Positions 37,805 to 46,055 of a DNA stretch of 64,000 nt are shown here, in pieces (positions within the stretch are counted from its first letter, which is position 1; every line of letters starts with the position of its first letter). This stretch comes from Colwellia psychrerythraea 34H. GTDB lineage: Bacteria > Pseudomonadota > Gammaproteobacteria > Enterobacterales > Alteromonadaceae. Below the pieces are notes generated by a model. It was not told the DNA's origin and searched no databases. It saw only the letters and a program-made list of their open reading frames with translations. The stretch spans positions 930,001 through 994,000 of the forward strand of contig NC_003910.7 of NCBI RefSeq assembly GCF_000012325.1, given 5' to 3'. The translations under genes and the position numbers were made by a program.

Positions 37805-38078
37805 GGATAAATCCTTATTGAGTTTTATGTAATTTTATGTAATTTCTGACCCTATAACGGATCAGAAGTGTAAAAGTCACAAACTTTTAATATTTATTTT
37901 ACAATTAACATTCAAAGCTAAAAAAAAGTAAGTTTATTAGCGTAGAATGCACTCGATTGAAATATGGCTAAAAGTTTATAACTAAAAATAAGAATGAAAT
38001 TTTTACAAATTTAATGTGACTTTTTAACTACTCAGTCGTTAAAGGACTAAGCGATAAAAATTATTGCTCGAGGATAAA

Positions 38079-38369
38079 ATGAAAGACTTAGAAAAGAACA
38101 TAGCAGCAGAACTTAAAAATGATCCTGAATTAACCTTTAGTACTTCAGACGACGACTTATTTAAACGTGCAACAACAACGGCCAATAATCAGCGAGGTAC
38201 GAAAGACCTGTTGGCACTGGGTATGGCTTCACTTTGGGTTGTTTTTATTAGTATATTTATGAAAATTCTAAAGCCAATATTTAAGCAAATGGCAGCTAAG
38301 CCACAAAAAATAAGCACAAATGCGGTCACAAATACTGCCACCAATATAATCAACAATAAGGGCAAATAA
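38079..38369 (+). CDS. Hypothetical single-pass membrane protein, coupled to an MscS-type channel gene
   Basis: The 96-aa protein has a charged N-terminal half (MKDLEKNIAAELKNDPELTFSTSDDDLFKRA) and one membrane helix (about 48-65, DLLALGMASLWVVFISIFMKIL). A basic, Asn-rich tail follows. No family is recognised. GAGG 5 bases before ATG 38079 favours this start over the TTG at 38064. Its stop codon shares a base with the start of the channel gene, so the two are translationally coupled and may form a complex. Confidence 0.75.
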   Translation: MKDLEKNIAAELKNDPELTFSTSDDDLFKRATTTANNQRGTKDLLALGMASLWVVFISIFMKILKPIFKQMAAKPQKISTNAVTNTATNIINNKGK

Positions 38370-39193
38370 TGGATACTGAAAACATCACAGAAAAAGCTTA
38401 CTCTGGCTTTATGGCTATCTGGCATAAAATGATAACTTTTTTGCCTGACTTAATTGTCGCTACAATATTTTTGCTGGTTGGTTGGTTAGTTGCATCAATG
38501 GTGAAAAGGTTTTTAAATAAATTTTTAATTAAAATTGGCTTTAATACTTTTTTAGATAAACTTGGTTTAGACATTCTATTTAAAAAAATGGAAGTGAGCG
38601 TTACCGGTAGCCAAGTGGTTGCGAGTATTGTTTCAACATTTTTCCTATTAATATTCTTATTAGCGGCATTAGATATTGTCGGCTTAACGGTGCTATCAGG
38701 GTTAATTGATACCTTAGTACTGTTCTTACCTAAATTACTTGCTTCACTCGCTGTACTTTTGTCTGGCTTCTTTGTTGCTCAAATTGTTTTCAATGGCGTA
38801 AAAATAGCGGCAAAAAATACCGGTATTGATTATGGCCGCTCTGTTGCTGAAGTCTGTCGCGGTATTATTATCGTTATCACTGTTTCATTATCAATAACGC
38901 AACTTGATATTGATGTGTCTCTGCTGAATAACATTATGACTGTAATTATTGCGAGTGTCGGCTTAGCCGCAGCGATTTCATTAGGCATCGGTACCAAGTC
39001 AATGGCACAAGAAATTGTTGCAGGTGTTTATTTACGAGAAATGTATCAGGTCGGTGATAACATCGAAGTAAAAGATATCAAAGGCACTTTAGCCTCCATT
39101 GGTAGCGTGGCGAGTAAAGTAATGGGTGAAGGTGAGTCGATGACTACCGTGCCTAATACTTTTTTATTAGCCAACAAAGTTACCAAGCAATAA
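38369..39193 (+). CDS. Small-conductance mechanosensitive channel family protein (MscS-like)
   Basis: The 274-aa protein has four to five membrane helices: about 25-45, 85-110, 118-140, 165-180 and 190-210. The pore-helix region VIIASVGLAAAISLGIGTKSMAQEIVAGVYL corresponds to TM3 of MscS. A short beta domain follows (YQVGDNIEVKDIKGTLASIGSVASKV...VPNTFL). It resembles the 'conserved TM helix' branch that lacks most of the MscS C-terminal cage. It probably releases solutes on osmotic downshock, or acts in signalling. It starts on the last base of the 96-aa gene. Confidence 0.85.
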   Translation: MDTENITEKAYSGFMAIWHKMITFLPDLIVATIFLLVGWLVASMVKRFLNKFLIKIGFNTFLDKLGLDILFKKMEVSVTGSQVVASIVSTFFLLIFLLAALDIVGLTVLSGLIDTLVLFLPKLLASLAVLLSGFFVAQIVFNGVKIAAKNTGIDYGRSVAEVCRGIIIVITVSLSITQLDIDVSLLNNIMTVIIASVGLAAAISLGIGTKSMAQEIVAGVYLREMYQVGDNIEVKDIKGTLASIGSVASKVMGEGESMTTVPNTFLLANKVTKQ

Positions 39194-39210
39194 CGCGATT
39201 TATTTAACGT

Positions 39211-39744
39211 TTGACTACGCTTAATGAACGGCAACTTGTCACTTTAGTACAAGTAAACCTGCCTTATGATACGCGTCTTTTTCAGCAGTTAATTACACCA
39301 TACCTTCCTATTTTGAAGGGGTATTGTGCAAAATTACTCAATAATCAATCTGATGCTGAAGATGTTGTACAGGAAACCATTATCAAGATACTCACTCACT
39401 TGAAGGATTTTAAGTGGGCGGTGTCTTTTAAGGCGTGGCTATTCAAAATTGCTCATAATGAATGTATTAACAAAATAAGAGACCGTCGTTGGGATACCTT
39501 AGAACAAAATGATGAATATTTAGAAAATATAATTGCTCCTGAACATAATCATCAAGATTTAGCTACAGCGTTGTCCGCGTTAATGGTCAATTTGTCATTT
39601 GTTGATCGAAATATTATGCTACTCCGTTATCGTACAGAGTTAGAATTTCAGGAGATAGCAGACATTTGTAACTTAAAACTATCCGCGGTGAAAATGCGCC
39701 ATAAAAGGGTGATAGAGTTCTTAAAAGGGCAGTTGAAGGAGTAG
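39211..39744 (+). CDS. RNA polymerase sigma factor, ECF-like (sigma-70 family)
   Basis: The 177-aa protein has region 2 (LKGYCAKLLNNQSDAEDVVQETIIKILTHLKDFKW...FKAWLFKIAHNECINKIRDRR), which binds core RNA polymerase and the -10 element. Region 4 (LSFVDRNIMLLRYRTELEFQEIADICNLKLSAVKMRHKRVIEFLKG) binds -35. No sigma-1.1 or region 3 is present, which makes it an ECF type. The start seems to be TTG at 39211, with a poor ribosome site. It is 17 bp after the channel gene. No anti-sigma gene follows directly, but a membrane-anchored PstS-OmpA protein is encoded 0.8 kb away on the other strand. Confidence 0.85.
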   Translation: MTTLNERQLVTLVQVNLPYDTRLFQQLITPYLPILKGYCAKLLNNQSDAEDVVQETIIKILTHLKDFKWAVSFKAWLFKIAHNECINKIRDRRWDTLEQNDEYLENIIAPEHNHQDLATALSALMVNLSFVDRNIMLLRYRTELEFQEIADICNLKLSAVKMRHKRVIEFLKGQLKE

Positions 39745-39814
39745 ACAATTGGGTTTAGTTCTTTTTGTGTTGGTCCTTTTTTTAACGAGGGCGTTAGCCT
39801 TATTTGCTGATAAC

Positions 39815-39874
39815 CTTAGTTATGGACTTAGTTATGGACTTAGTTATGGACTTAGTTAAGGATCCAGTTAAGCA
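39815..39874. repeat. 12-bp tandem repeat
   Basis: Three perfect copies of CTTAGTTATGGA (39815-39850) are followed by two decayed copies (39851-39874). They run into the last codons of the minus-strand gene that ends at 39868, so the repeat may have changed that protein's C-terminus. Confidence 0.85.
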
Positions 39875-40422
39875 TTTAGTTGAGCTGCGTTTGTAGAGGT
39901 AAGAAGCTTATTAAGTTTTGCTTTTACTGACTCTTTTTTATCACAGGGTTTGTGTAACGCTTGAGCTAATCGTTGTTTAATTTCAGTTAAGTGAATGGGG
40001 GAAACTTTACTTCTTTCAATAATGGATTTTTTTTCACGTTTATTTAGCTTTATATCAGCAATGGGCAAAATAGCAGAGCTTTGGTCAGCAATAAACTCTA
40101 AGCAATTGCTAAAGTTATCTCTCACGATAATAGCCTCTGTTAAACAAAACTCATTAATTGCTTTGATAAGGTAATCTTTTTTCAGTAATACTTGCTCACA
40201 GCTTAAACTTTGAATATCTTTATAATTAAAGTCATCGGTGCTCTTATCTTCTCTGGGCAGTAGAGCGCCATGAATTCTACGGTTTTCTAATAACTGAGTA
40301 ACACTTTGGTTAAGTAGTTTGATCGTCAACTTAAAATTAACACTCACCACTTCAAGCTCTTGTGTAGAATAATTGCTGAGTAATATTAATAATTTTGCTT
40401 GGCTAGATAATAAATTAAACAT
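39868..40422 (-). CDS. Hypothetical protein, 184 aa
   Basis: No family is recognised. The protein is soluble and mostly helical by composition, with no signal peptide or membrane helix. It has a Lys-rich C-terminal region (LNKREKKSIIERSKVSPIHLTEIKQRLAQALHKPCDKKESVKAKLNKLL). An AAGAA stretch precedes the ATG. It lies 78 bp downstream of the PstS-OmpA gene in the same direction, so they may be cotranscribed, and it converges with the sigma gene. Its stop is embedded in a 12-bp tandem repeat. Confidence 0.65.
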   Translation of the reverse strand: MFNLLSSQAKLLILLSNYSTQELEVVSVNFKLTIKLLNQSVTQLLENRRIHGALLPREDKSTDDFNYKDIQSLSCEQVLLKKDYLIKAINEFCLTEAIIVRDNFSNCLEFIADQSSAILPIADIKLNKREKKSIIERSKVSPIHLTEIKQRLAQALHKPCDKKESVKAKLNKLLTSTNAAQLNA

Positions 40423-40500
40423 GATTATTCTTCTTGAATAAAGTTGATGTGCTCATATTAATCTTTATATATTGCAAAACTATTAAAATGGACAGATTTT

Positions 40501-42237
40501 TTAGAGTAACCAGACTTCTACGCGGCGATTACGTTTTCGACCATCTTCGGTATTATTATTTGCTATAGGTAATGCTTCCCCCATAGCCTCAACGGCCAGT
40601 ACCGGTATTCCGCGTGAGGTAAGAGCAAGTTCAACCGACTTTGCTCGTTGATAAGATAAGTGGGTATTTTTTACTTGTGCTCCAACGCTATCAGAAAAAC
40701 CCATTAATACAATTCTACTGCTTTGGTGATCTTCCATAAAATCAACGAGACGTAATAAATCGCGCTTTCCCTTGTTATCAAGTTCCTTAGTCGCATAAGC
40801 AAACCTAAAATTAAGTGAAAGGCGTTTAGCCTTACTAGCGTATTGCTGATACTTTTTTGGCGCTCTAGATAAAGGGTAAACCTGCTCTAATTTTATATTC
40901 TGTGAAATGAGGCCAGCGTTAGCAACAACTTGCTGACCTTCGGTTGACAGAGCATATTGAGCGAAGTCTTTTACTAGGTTAGAGGCTGATGTAGGAGTAT
41001 AAAAATATAAACGTCTTGAAAGAGCATAATCTTCTGTACCTATGGTAAACCGAGTAGGGAAAATGGCGCCAGTATCTTTAGACTCTGAAATAGCAATCGC
41101 TTTATTATGTAATACATAGTTTAAGCCAATAAAGCCAATTGCAGCTTCGTTCTGTGAAACTAATGTAGATAACTCCGAACTCGATTCAAATCGTATAGCT
41201 TGTTGAGATAACTTTTTGCTATGCTTTTTCAATACAAGGCTTTTAAAAGTATCCCAAGTACCTGAGTGTTGGTCTCGAGCATACAGTTTAATCGGTAATA
41301 TAGCTCCACCAATTTGTGACCAATTACTTATTTCACCCGAAAATATTTTAGCGAGTGTTTCACTTGAAAGTCGCTTAACTGGATTATTCTGATTAACAAT
41401 AACGGCTAAGCCATCTAAACCGATAATATGCTCGTTACCGATTTTATTTAAGTGACCTGCAGTTTTGGTTAATTGTTTAACTTCACTGTCTTTTATTCTA
41501 CGTGAAGACATACCAATGTCTGCAGTTTTATCTTTTAGTGCGGAAAATGCGGTGCTAGAACCGTGTGCTTTTAATTCAATAGCATAAGGTTTTCCGTCAA
41601 CATGGTAGTGTAAAACTCGCTCCAGCGGAGTGCTACGAGTCCAAGCGAACTCCTTTATATGCAGGTGTTGCAAAAAACCTTCCAACAATAAGGGCGCCAA
41701 TTTCTCCCCTATCGTATTTGAACCATGTAATCGAAAAACTGTCTCACTATCAGACTTAGATTGTGAGGAAGTCATAGCTATTGATGATTTAGCAGCTTGT
41801 GGTGTACTGCTAACCGTTAATATCATCGATTCGTTGCTTTGGCTAGACTCACTAGTTACCTTAGTTATTTGCGCCTTTGAGGTTAGAGGTGAATTATTTG
41901 ATTCAAATGAATTCGAGTACCAAAAAATACTAGCTGAGAATATAAAGAAGACTAAGGTTAGAAGTAGAATTAAAGGACGTTTTTTCGACGGAATAATTTC
42001 TGTTTTTTCAGTGTCTTTTTCTATCGATATCAACCATGAAGTGAGCTGGTTGATATCTTGGTGTGCGAGTTGAGTTAACTCACTGATCACCAACTGACGA
42101 TAATCTACTTCTTGAAGCATTTTTTCTATTGATATTTCAATATCAAACTCGCTTTGTGCAAGACGGGCTAATTGGACTAGCTTAGCCATAAGTGGTTGGT
42201 TATCTGCTTGCCACGAGCCGGAAAAAGTAGACATCAT
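40501..42237 (-). CDS. Membrane-anchored PstS-like binding domain fused to an OmpA peptidoglycan-binding domain
   Basis: The 578-aa protein has an N-terminal cytoplasmic region of about 85 residues, one membrane helix (about 88-108, RPLILLLTLVFFIFSASIFWY), and a Ser/Thr-rich linker. A PstS-type periplasmic binding domain follows at about 165-440, with the marks FRLHGSNTIGEKLAP, ADIGMSSRRIKDSE, GLAVIVNQNNPV, LAKIFSGEISNWSQIGG and RDQHSGTWDTF. The C-terminal OmpA domain (about 460-578) has MGFSDSVGAQVKNTHLSYQRAKSVE and RNRRVEVWL. It is not a transport PstS, which would be soluble. The layout suggests a sensor tied to the cell wall, with a cytoplasmic tail able to signal. The start is ATG 42237 or the next ATG. 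Confidence 0.85.
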   Translation of the reverse strand: MMSTFSGSWQADNQPLMAKLVQLARLAQSEFDIEISIEKMLQEVDYRQLVISELTQLAHQDINQLTSWLISIEKDTEKTEIIPSKKRPLILLLTLVFFIFSASIFWYSNSFESNNSPLTSKAQITKVTSESSQSNESMILTVSSTPQAAKSSIAMTSSQSKSDSETVFRLHGSNTIGEKLAPLLLEGFLQHLHIKEFAWTRSTPLERVLHYHVDGKPYAIELKAHGSSTAFSALKDKTADIGMSSRRIKDSEVKQLTKTAGHLNKIGNEHIIGLDGLAVIVNQNNPVKRLSSETLAKIFSGEISNWSQIGGAILPIKLYARDQHSGTWDTFKSLVLKKHSKKLSQQAIRFESSSELSTLVSQNEAAIGFIGLNYVLHNKAIAISESKDTGAIFPTRFTIGTEDYALSRRLYFYTPTSASNLVKDFAQYALSTEGQQVVANAGLISQNIKLEQVYPLSRAPKKYQQYASKAKRLSLNFRFAYATKELDNKGKRDLLRLVDFMEDHQSSRIVLMGFSDSVGAQVKNTHLSYQRAKSVELALTSRGIPVLAVEAMGEALPIANNNTEDGRKRNRRVEVWLL

Positions 42238-42517
42238 TGAGGCTATCTCTAAGGTGAAAATATTGTTAGTAAGCTTAATCAGTGAAGGTTACATTTTAAT
42301 GACTATTGTTGTCTTTATTGGTGGAGTTAGATTAAATAAGTCAGTTGCTTATACATAAAAACAATTCTATTTAGAATGATTTTAGCAAGGTTTTTTGAGA
42401 TCAAATTAATTCATTTATATTACATTCTGTCGCAGAATTTAATTGGATGTATTTATATACTTAATTACATAATTAAGTCAGTATTGAAGTGTTAATACAT
42501 ATTTCTAGGATTGAAAA

Positions 42518-43084
42518 ATGAAGAAAAATATTAGTTTAGCTGTGGCTCTGTTTACTAGTTTAATTGTTAGTGCTTGTGTGACTGTTCCTCAAGAGAAACA
42601 AGTGAATAAAAATCAATTGGCGATATCTAGTGTTCGCGATATTCCAATTTCTTATTCACCAGGTAGTCTATTTTCTTTAGCGCCTAAATATGTAAAAGAA
42701 ACCTCATTAAAACCTGAGCAAACTCAAGCTGCATATGAGCTTTATGCGAACGCTATTATTGCTGATCTAAAGAGTCATGGTTTCAAAAATACCGATGATG
42801 CCAGTAACTCAGTTTTTCATGTTGGTTTTGGTATTGCTTTAGCCAGTGATTTATCAGATAAAACCATTAATGATAAGTTTGGCATTACACCAGGTTTACC
42901 GAGCAATGATGAATTGAGAAAAGGCAGCTTTTTGATTTACATTGAAGATGTTCTTACTGGGAAAAAAGTATGGCGCGGTGCTGTACAAGGCTTTGCTCAT
43001 GAAGATAAGAGTGAAATAGAAAGAGAACAACGTACAGCAATAATTGTTAGTCGCGTAATGAAACAGTTTTACGCTACAAATTAG
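42518..43084 (+). CDS. DUF4136 domain lipoprotein
   Basis: The 188-aa product has a lipoprotein signal (LIVSACVTV, Cys at about residue 20). A DUF4136-like domain follows, with the FHVGFGIALAS strand, the SFLIYIEDVLTGKKVWRGAV block and a C-terminal helix. Such proteins are exported and of unknown function. It is followed 83 bp later by a DUF3016 gene in the same direction. Confidence 0.75.
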   Translation: MKKNISLAVALFTSLIVSACVTVPQEKQVNKNQLAISSVRDIPISYSPGSLFSLAPKYVKETSLKPEQTQAAYELYANAIIADLKSHGFKNTDDASNSVFHVGFGIALASDLSDKTINDKFGITPGLPSNDELRKGSFLIYIEDVLTGKKVWRGAVQGFAHEDKSEIEREQRTAIIVSRVMKQFYATN

Positions 43085-43167
43085 CACATGTTAGTATCAA
43101 ATTGATACTGCTCTAGCAGGTGTATTCTGTTTTACTTAAGTTGAAAAATTAATTTGAGGAACAACAT

Positions 43168-43671
43168 ATGAAACAATCTATTTTAATGGTTACACTATTA
43201 ACCGCTAGTTTTTTATTAGCACCTAATGCTTTTGCGGCAACGAGTGAAGTGACTTGGACTGATTATAAAAGTTACCGTGATATCAATGAAGGTAATGACG
43301 GACGAAAGCAGTTTAGAGAACGAACTTTTAAAGATCTTGAGAAGCACTTTGCTAAACTTGCAGCGACATTGCCTGCAGGAAAAATCTTGAAAATTGATGT
43401 TACTGATGTAGATTTAGCCGGTGATACACACCATGGTGGTATTAACCGCACCCGTATCGTCAAAGAAGTATATTCACCTCGGATGAATTTTTCTTATCAA
43501 GTTTTAGATGCTGATGGTGCAGTGGTTCAGTCAGATGATGTTGTGGTAAAAGATATGAGTTTCATGTCGGGCAGCAACTTAAAATATCGCAACAAGTCTT
43601 TAGGTTATGAGAAAAAAATGCTTGATGATTGGTTTGAAAAAACCTTTAAAGAAATGATTGTCAGCAAGTAA
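43168..43671 (+). CDS. DUF3016 domain periplasmic protein
   Basis: The 167-aa protein has a signal peptide (1-23, ending NAFA) and the DUF3016 pattern VTWTDYKSYRDINEGN...ERTFKDLEKHFAKLAATLPAGKILKIDVTDVDLAGD. It is typical of Alteromonadales and Shewanella. Function is unknown. GAGGAAC precedes the ATG, and a terminator follows. Confidence 0.85.
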   Translation: MKQSILMVTLLTASFLLAPNAFAATSEVTWTDYKSYRDINEGNDGRKQFRERTFKDLEKHFAKLAATLPAGKILKIDVTDVDLAGDTHHGGINRTRIVKEVYSPRMNFSYQVLDADGAVVQSDDVVVKDMSFMSGSNLKYRNKSLGYEKKMLDDWFEKTFKEMIVSK

Positions 43672-43692
43672 TATTTCATAAAAAATCGCTAT

Positions 43693-43718
43693 AAAAAGTC
43701 ACTTTAGTGGCTTTTTTT
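43693..43718 (+). terminator. Rho-independent terminator after the DUF3016 gene
   Basis: A 9-bp stem (AAAAGTCAC with GTGGCTTTT, one G-T pair) and loop TTTA lead into a T run. Confidence 0.85.
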
Positions 43719-43932
43719 ATTGCTGGAAATTCTATTCTACCTAAGTCATAGCAAACGTATAAAGCTTATTATAGAATGCAGCAGCTATTATCCTGAATAA
43801 CCATTCCCTTCATTTAATGCCTTGCCTTTATGCCTTTTAATTTCGCTAAGTAATCAATAAATTGGTTCGATTGGTATAATTAAGTTATTATCTTTGCTAA
43901 GTTATTTTACGTTATCGCAAGGATAAGGCGCA

Positions 43933-45597
43933 ATGAAGCTGCCCCAAAACTCTACTTTTTTTATCCGTTCTTCTTTTATTTTTACCCTTTTATTATCTCT
44001 ACTTCTTAATAGTCAAAGTGCATTGAGTGCTTCACCTCCTAATAATGGTGAAGAGGTATCCATTAAAAAAATGCTCGACAGTAAAGATAAATCACAGCAA
44101 GAGCTAGAAAAATCGGATTATTCTGAAGATTATAATGTTCCCAAAGATGATTTTGAACGAGGACAACCTCGTAGCGCTATCGGGGGATATTTACGTGCCT
44201 TACGCTCAGGTGATTTAACATTAGCGACTAATTATTTAGATTATCGTAACCTTTCTGACAAAACACTCAGTGTTGGCAAGGAAGAATTGGCAAGACAATT
44301 AGGCGTAGTATTAAATCGTACTCTTTGGGTTGACCTTAATAGTATTAGCTCCCGAAAAGAAGGAAGGAAAAATGATAATTTACCTTCTTATAGAGAGTTG
44401 GTTGGGCAGGTCGATTATCAAGGTAACAATATCGATGTATTATTACAGCGAGTTCCTCGCGCGCAAGATAAAGTTAAAATATGGAAAATATCAAATGCTA
44501 CAGTAGAGAAAATTCCGCGTTTATTTAAACGATATTCATATTCCCCTTTGGGGGAGCTCTTAGCTAAAAAATTACCTGCGGTAGACTTGTTTGGTGTCAT
44601 GCTTTGGCAATGGCTATATTTCATTTTGATGCTTGTGCTGTATTATTTTATTGCAAAAATACTAACCTGGGTGGTCGCTTTTGCTATCAAGCGCGTTTAC
44701 AAAAAAGTCTCAAATGAAGTTTTAAGATTTATTAAAGAGCCTTTTGCATTATTGATAGCCGTTATTTTTGCACGAAATTTTCATGATGAAGCCAATGTTA
44801 CTATTGCGCTTAGGGCAGTGACTGAGGGAAGTACGCTACTGATCATCGCTTGGTGTTGGGTGACCTTCCGTTTTATTGATTTAATGAAAGTACTATTGGC
44901 AGAGAAATTCATCGCTCAAGATAAACCCTTAGCCGTGTACTTACTGAGACCAGCAGGCACAGTAATAAAGATCATGATCTTTAGTATTGCTGCGCTGAAT
45001 TGGTTAGAAAACCTTGGTTTTAATGCTTCTACTTTATTAGCGGGTCTAGGAATTGGTGGTTTAGCCATCGCTTTAGCCGCGCAAAAAACGGTAGAAAATA
45101 TCATTGGCGCTATTACTTTATATACTTCGGCTCCTATTAGGATTGGTAATTTCTGTCGATTTGGTAATAGTTTAGGTGTAGTAGAGGAAATTGGTTTACG
45201 CGCTACGCGTATTCGTACGATAGATAGAAGTGTTATTTATGTCGCAAATGCGAAATTTATTGATATGAATATAGAGAATTACTCAGAACGTGAAAAAATG
45301 GCCTTTAAACCTAAGATTTTCTTAGCACCGGATACGCCAAAGGAAAATATTGATGCGCTACTTGTAGCCATTAGGGGCATGCTCAGCTCTACCGACAGCC
45401 TTGCCGCATCGCCATTACGTAGCCATTTCAAAGCGTATACTATCTATGGATTAGAATTAGATGTTTTTGCTTATGTTAACACGACCGATTTCGATGTCTT
45501 TTTAGATGAAATCAACCAACTCAATCTGAATATTTTGGCTTTACTCAATGAACATGATTGTAAAGTACAAGTGATCTCAGAAAGAGTTGTCGAATAA
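43933..45597 (+). CDS. Mechanosensitive ion channel, MscS family, with periplasmic N-terminal domain
   Basis: The 554-aa protein has a signal peptide (about 1-33) and a periplasmic region of about 190 residues. Membrane helices follow from about residue 225. The MscS core has the TM3 pore sequence STLLAGLGIGGLAIALAAQKTVENIIGAITLY and the beta domain (IGNFCRFGNSLGVVEEIGLRATRIRTIDRSVIYVANAKF). A C-terminal alpha/beta domain ends the protein. It should gate on membrane tension and protect against osmotic downshock. AAGG is close to the ATG. Confidence 0.9.
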   Translation: MKLPQNSTFFIRSSFIFTLLLSLLLNSQSALSASPPNNGEEVSIKKMLDSKDKSQQELEKSDYSEDYNVPKDDFERGQPRSAIGGYLRALRSGDLTLATNYLDYRNLSDKTLSVGKEELARQLGVVLNRTLWVDLNSISSRKEGRKNDNLPSYRELVGQVDYQGNNIDVLLQRVPRAQDKVKIWKISNATVEKIPRLFKRYSYSPLGELLAKKLPAVDLFGVMLWQWLYFILMLVLYYFIAKILTWVVAFAIKRVYKKVSNEVLRFIKEPFALLIAVIFARNFHDEANVTIALRAVTEGSTLLIIAWCWVTFRFIDLMKVLLAEKFIAQDKPLAVYLLRPAGTVIKIMIFSIAALNWLENLGFNASTLLAGLGIGGLAIALAAQKTVENIIGAITLYTSAPIRIGNFCRFGNSLGVVEEIGLRATRIRTIDRSVIYVANAKFIDMNIENYSEREKMAFKPKIFLAPDTPKENIDALLVAIRGMLSSTDSLAASPLRSHFKAYTIYGLELDVFAYVNTTDFDVFLDEINQLNLNILALLNEHDCKVQVISERVVE

Positions 45598-45623
45598 CTT
45601 AGCGGCTGGTTCGAGCCGCTAAG
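45598..45623 (+). terminator. Hairpin directly after the MscS-family gene
   Basis: A 10-bp perfect GC-rich stem CTTAGCGGCT (45598-45607 with 45614-45623), loop GGTTCG, starts on the base after the stop codon. There is no T tract, so it may be a weak terminator or an mRNA stabiliser. It faces the convergent gene at 45654. Confidence 0.55.
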
Positions 45624-45653
45624 TAAGTTGAGCAATGCGATTATACCAATGAA

Positions 45654-45956
45654 TTAATTATAACTTTGCTCAAAATTAGCTAATACAGTGAATAGCTGTT
45701 CTATCTTTTTAACTAGCGCAATTAGCTGAGCTTGATCTTTACTTTCTTGCCACTTCAATAGGTCATCGGCAACTTCTTCAACGTATGGCTGAAATGTATC
45801 TGCTGAACTTGAAAAGGGTGAGTCAGCAGTAAAAACAGCTTTAAAGCTGGCTTTTTCCTTGGAACGTAAATCAGCTAAGGTCGCGTCAGCCGTTAATGAT
45901 TTCTTTAAGATCACTGAAATATTTTCAATAAGTTGTTGTTCGATAGCTTTAGTCAT
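45654..45956 (-). CDS. Hypothetical helical protein, 100 aa
   Basis: No family is recognised. The protein is acidic and helical, with no signal peptide. The N-terminal MTKAIEQQLIENISVILKKSL and C-terminal LIALVKKIEQLFTVLANFEQSYN suggest amphipathic helices that could form a bundle. It lies 99 bp after epmB in the same direction. Confidence 0.7.
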   Translation of the reverse strand: MTKAIEQQLIENISVILKKSLTADATLADLRSKEKASFKAVFTADSPFSSSADTFQPYVEEVADDLLKWQESKDQAQLIALVKKIEQLFTVLANFEQSYN

Positions 45957-46055
45957 AACATTTCTTACTTTGAGGTGAGGACTTTATACCTGCCCAGTTA
46001 AGTTAATCTCGCTGAGTGGAGGTTAACTCAATAGATTGGGTATTCTTTTGGGCAA

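Noticed and set aside
41630..42073. 147-codon plus-strand frame opposite the PstS-OmpA gene
   Set aside because: It is antisense to a gene with clear domains; it has no ribosome site or motif of its own.
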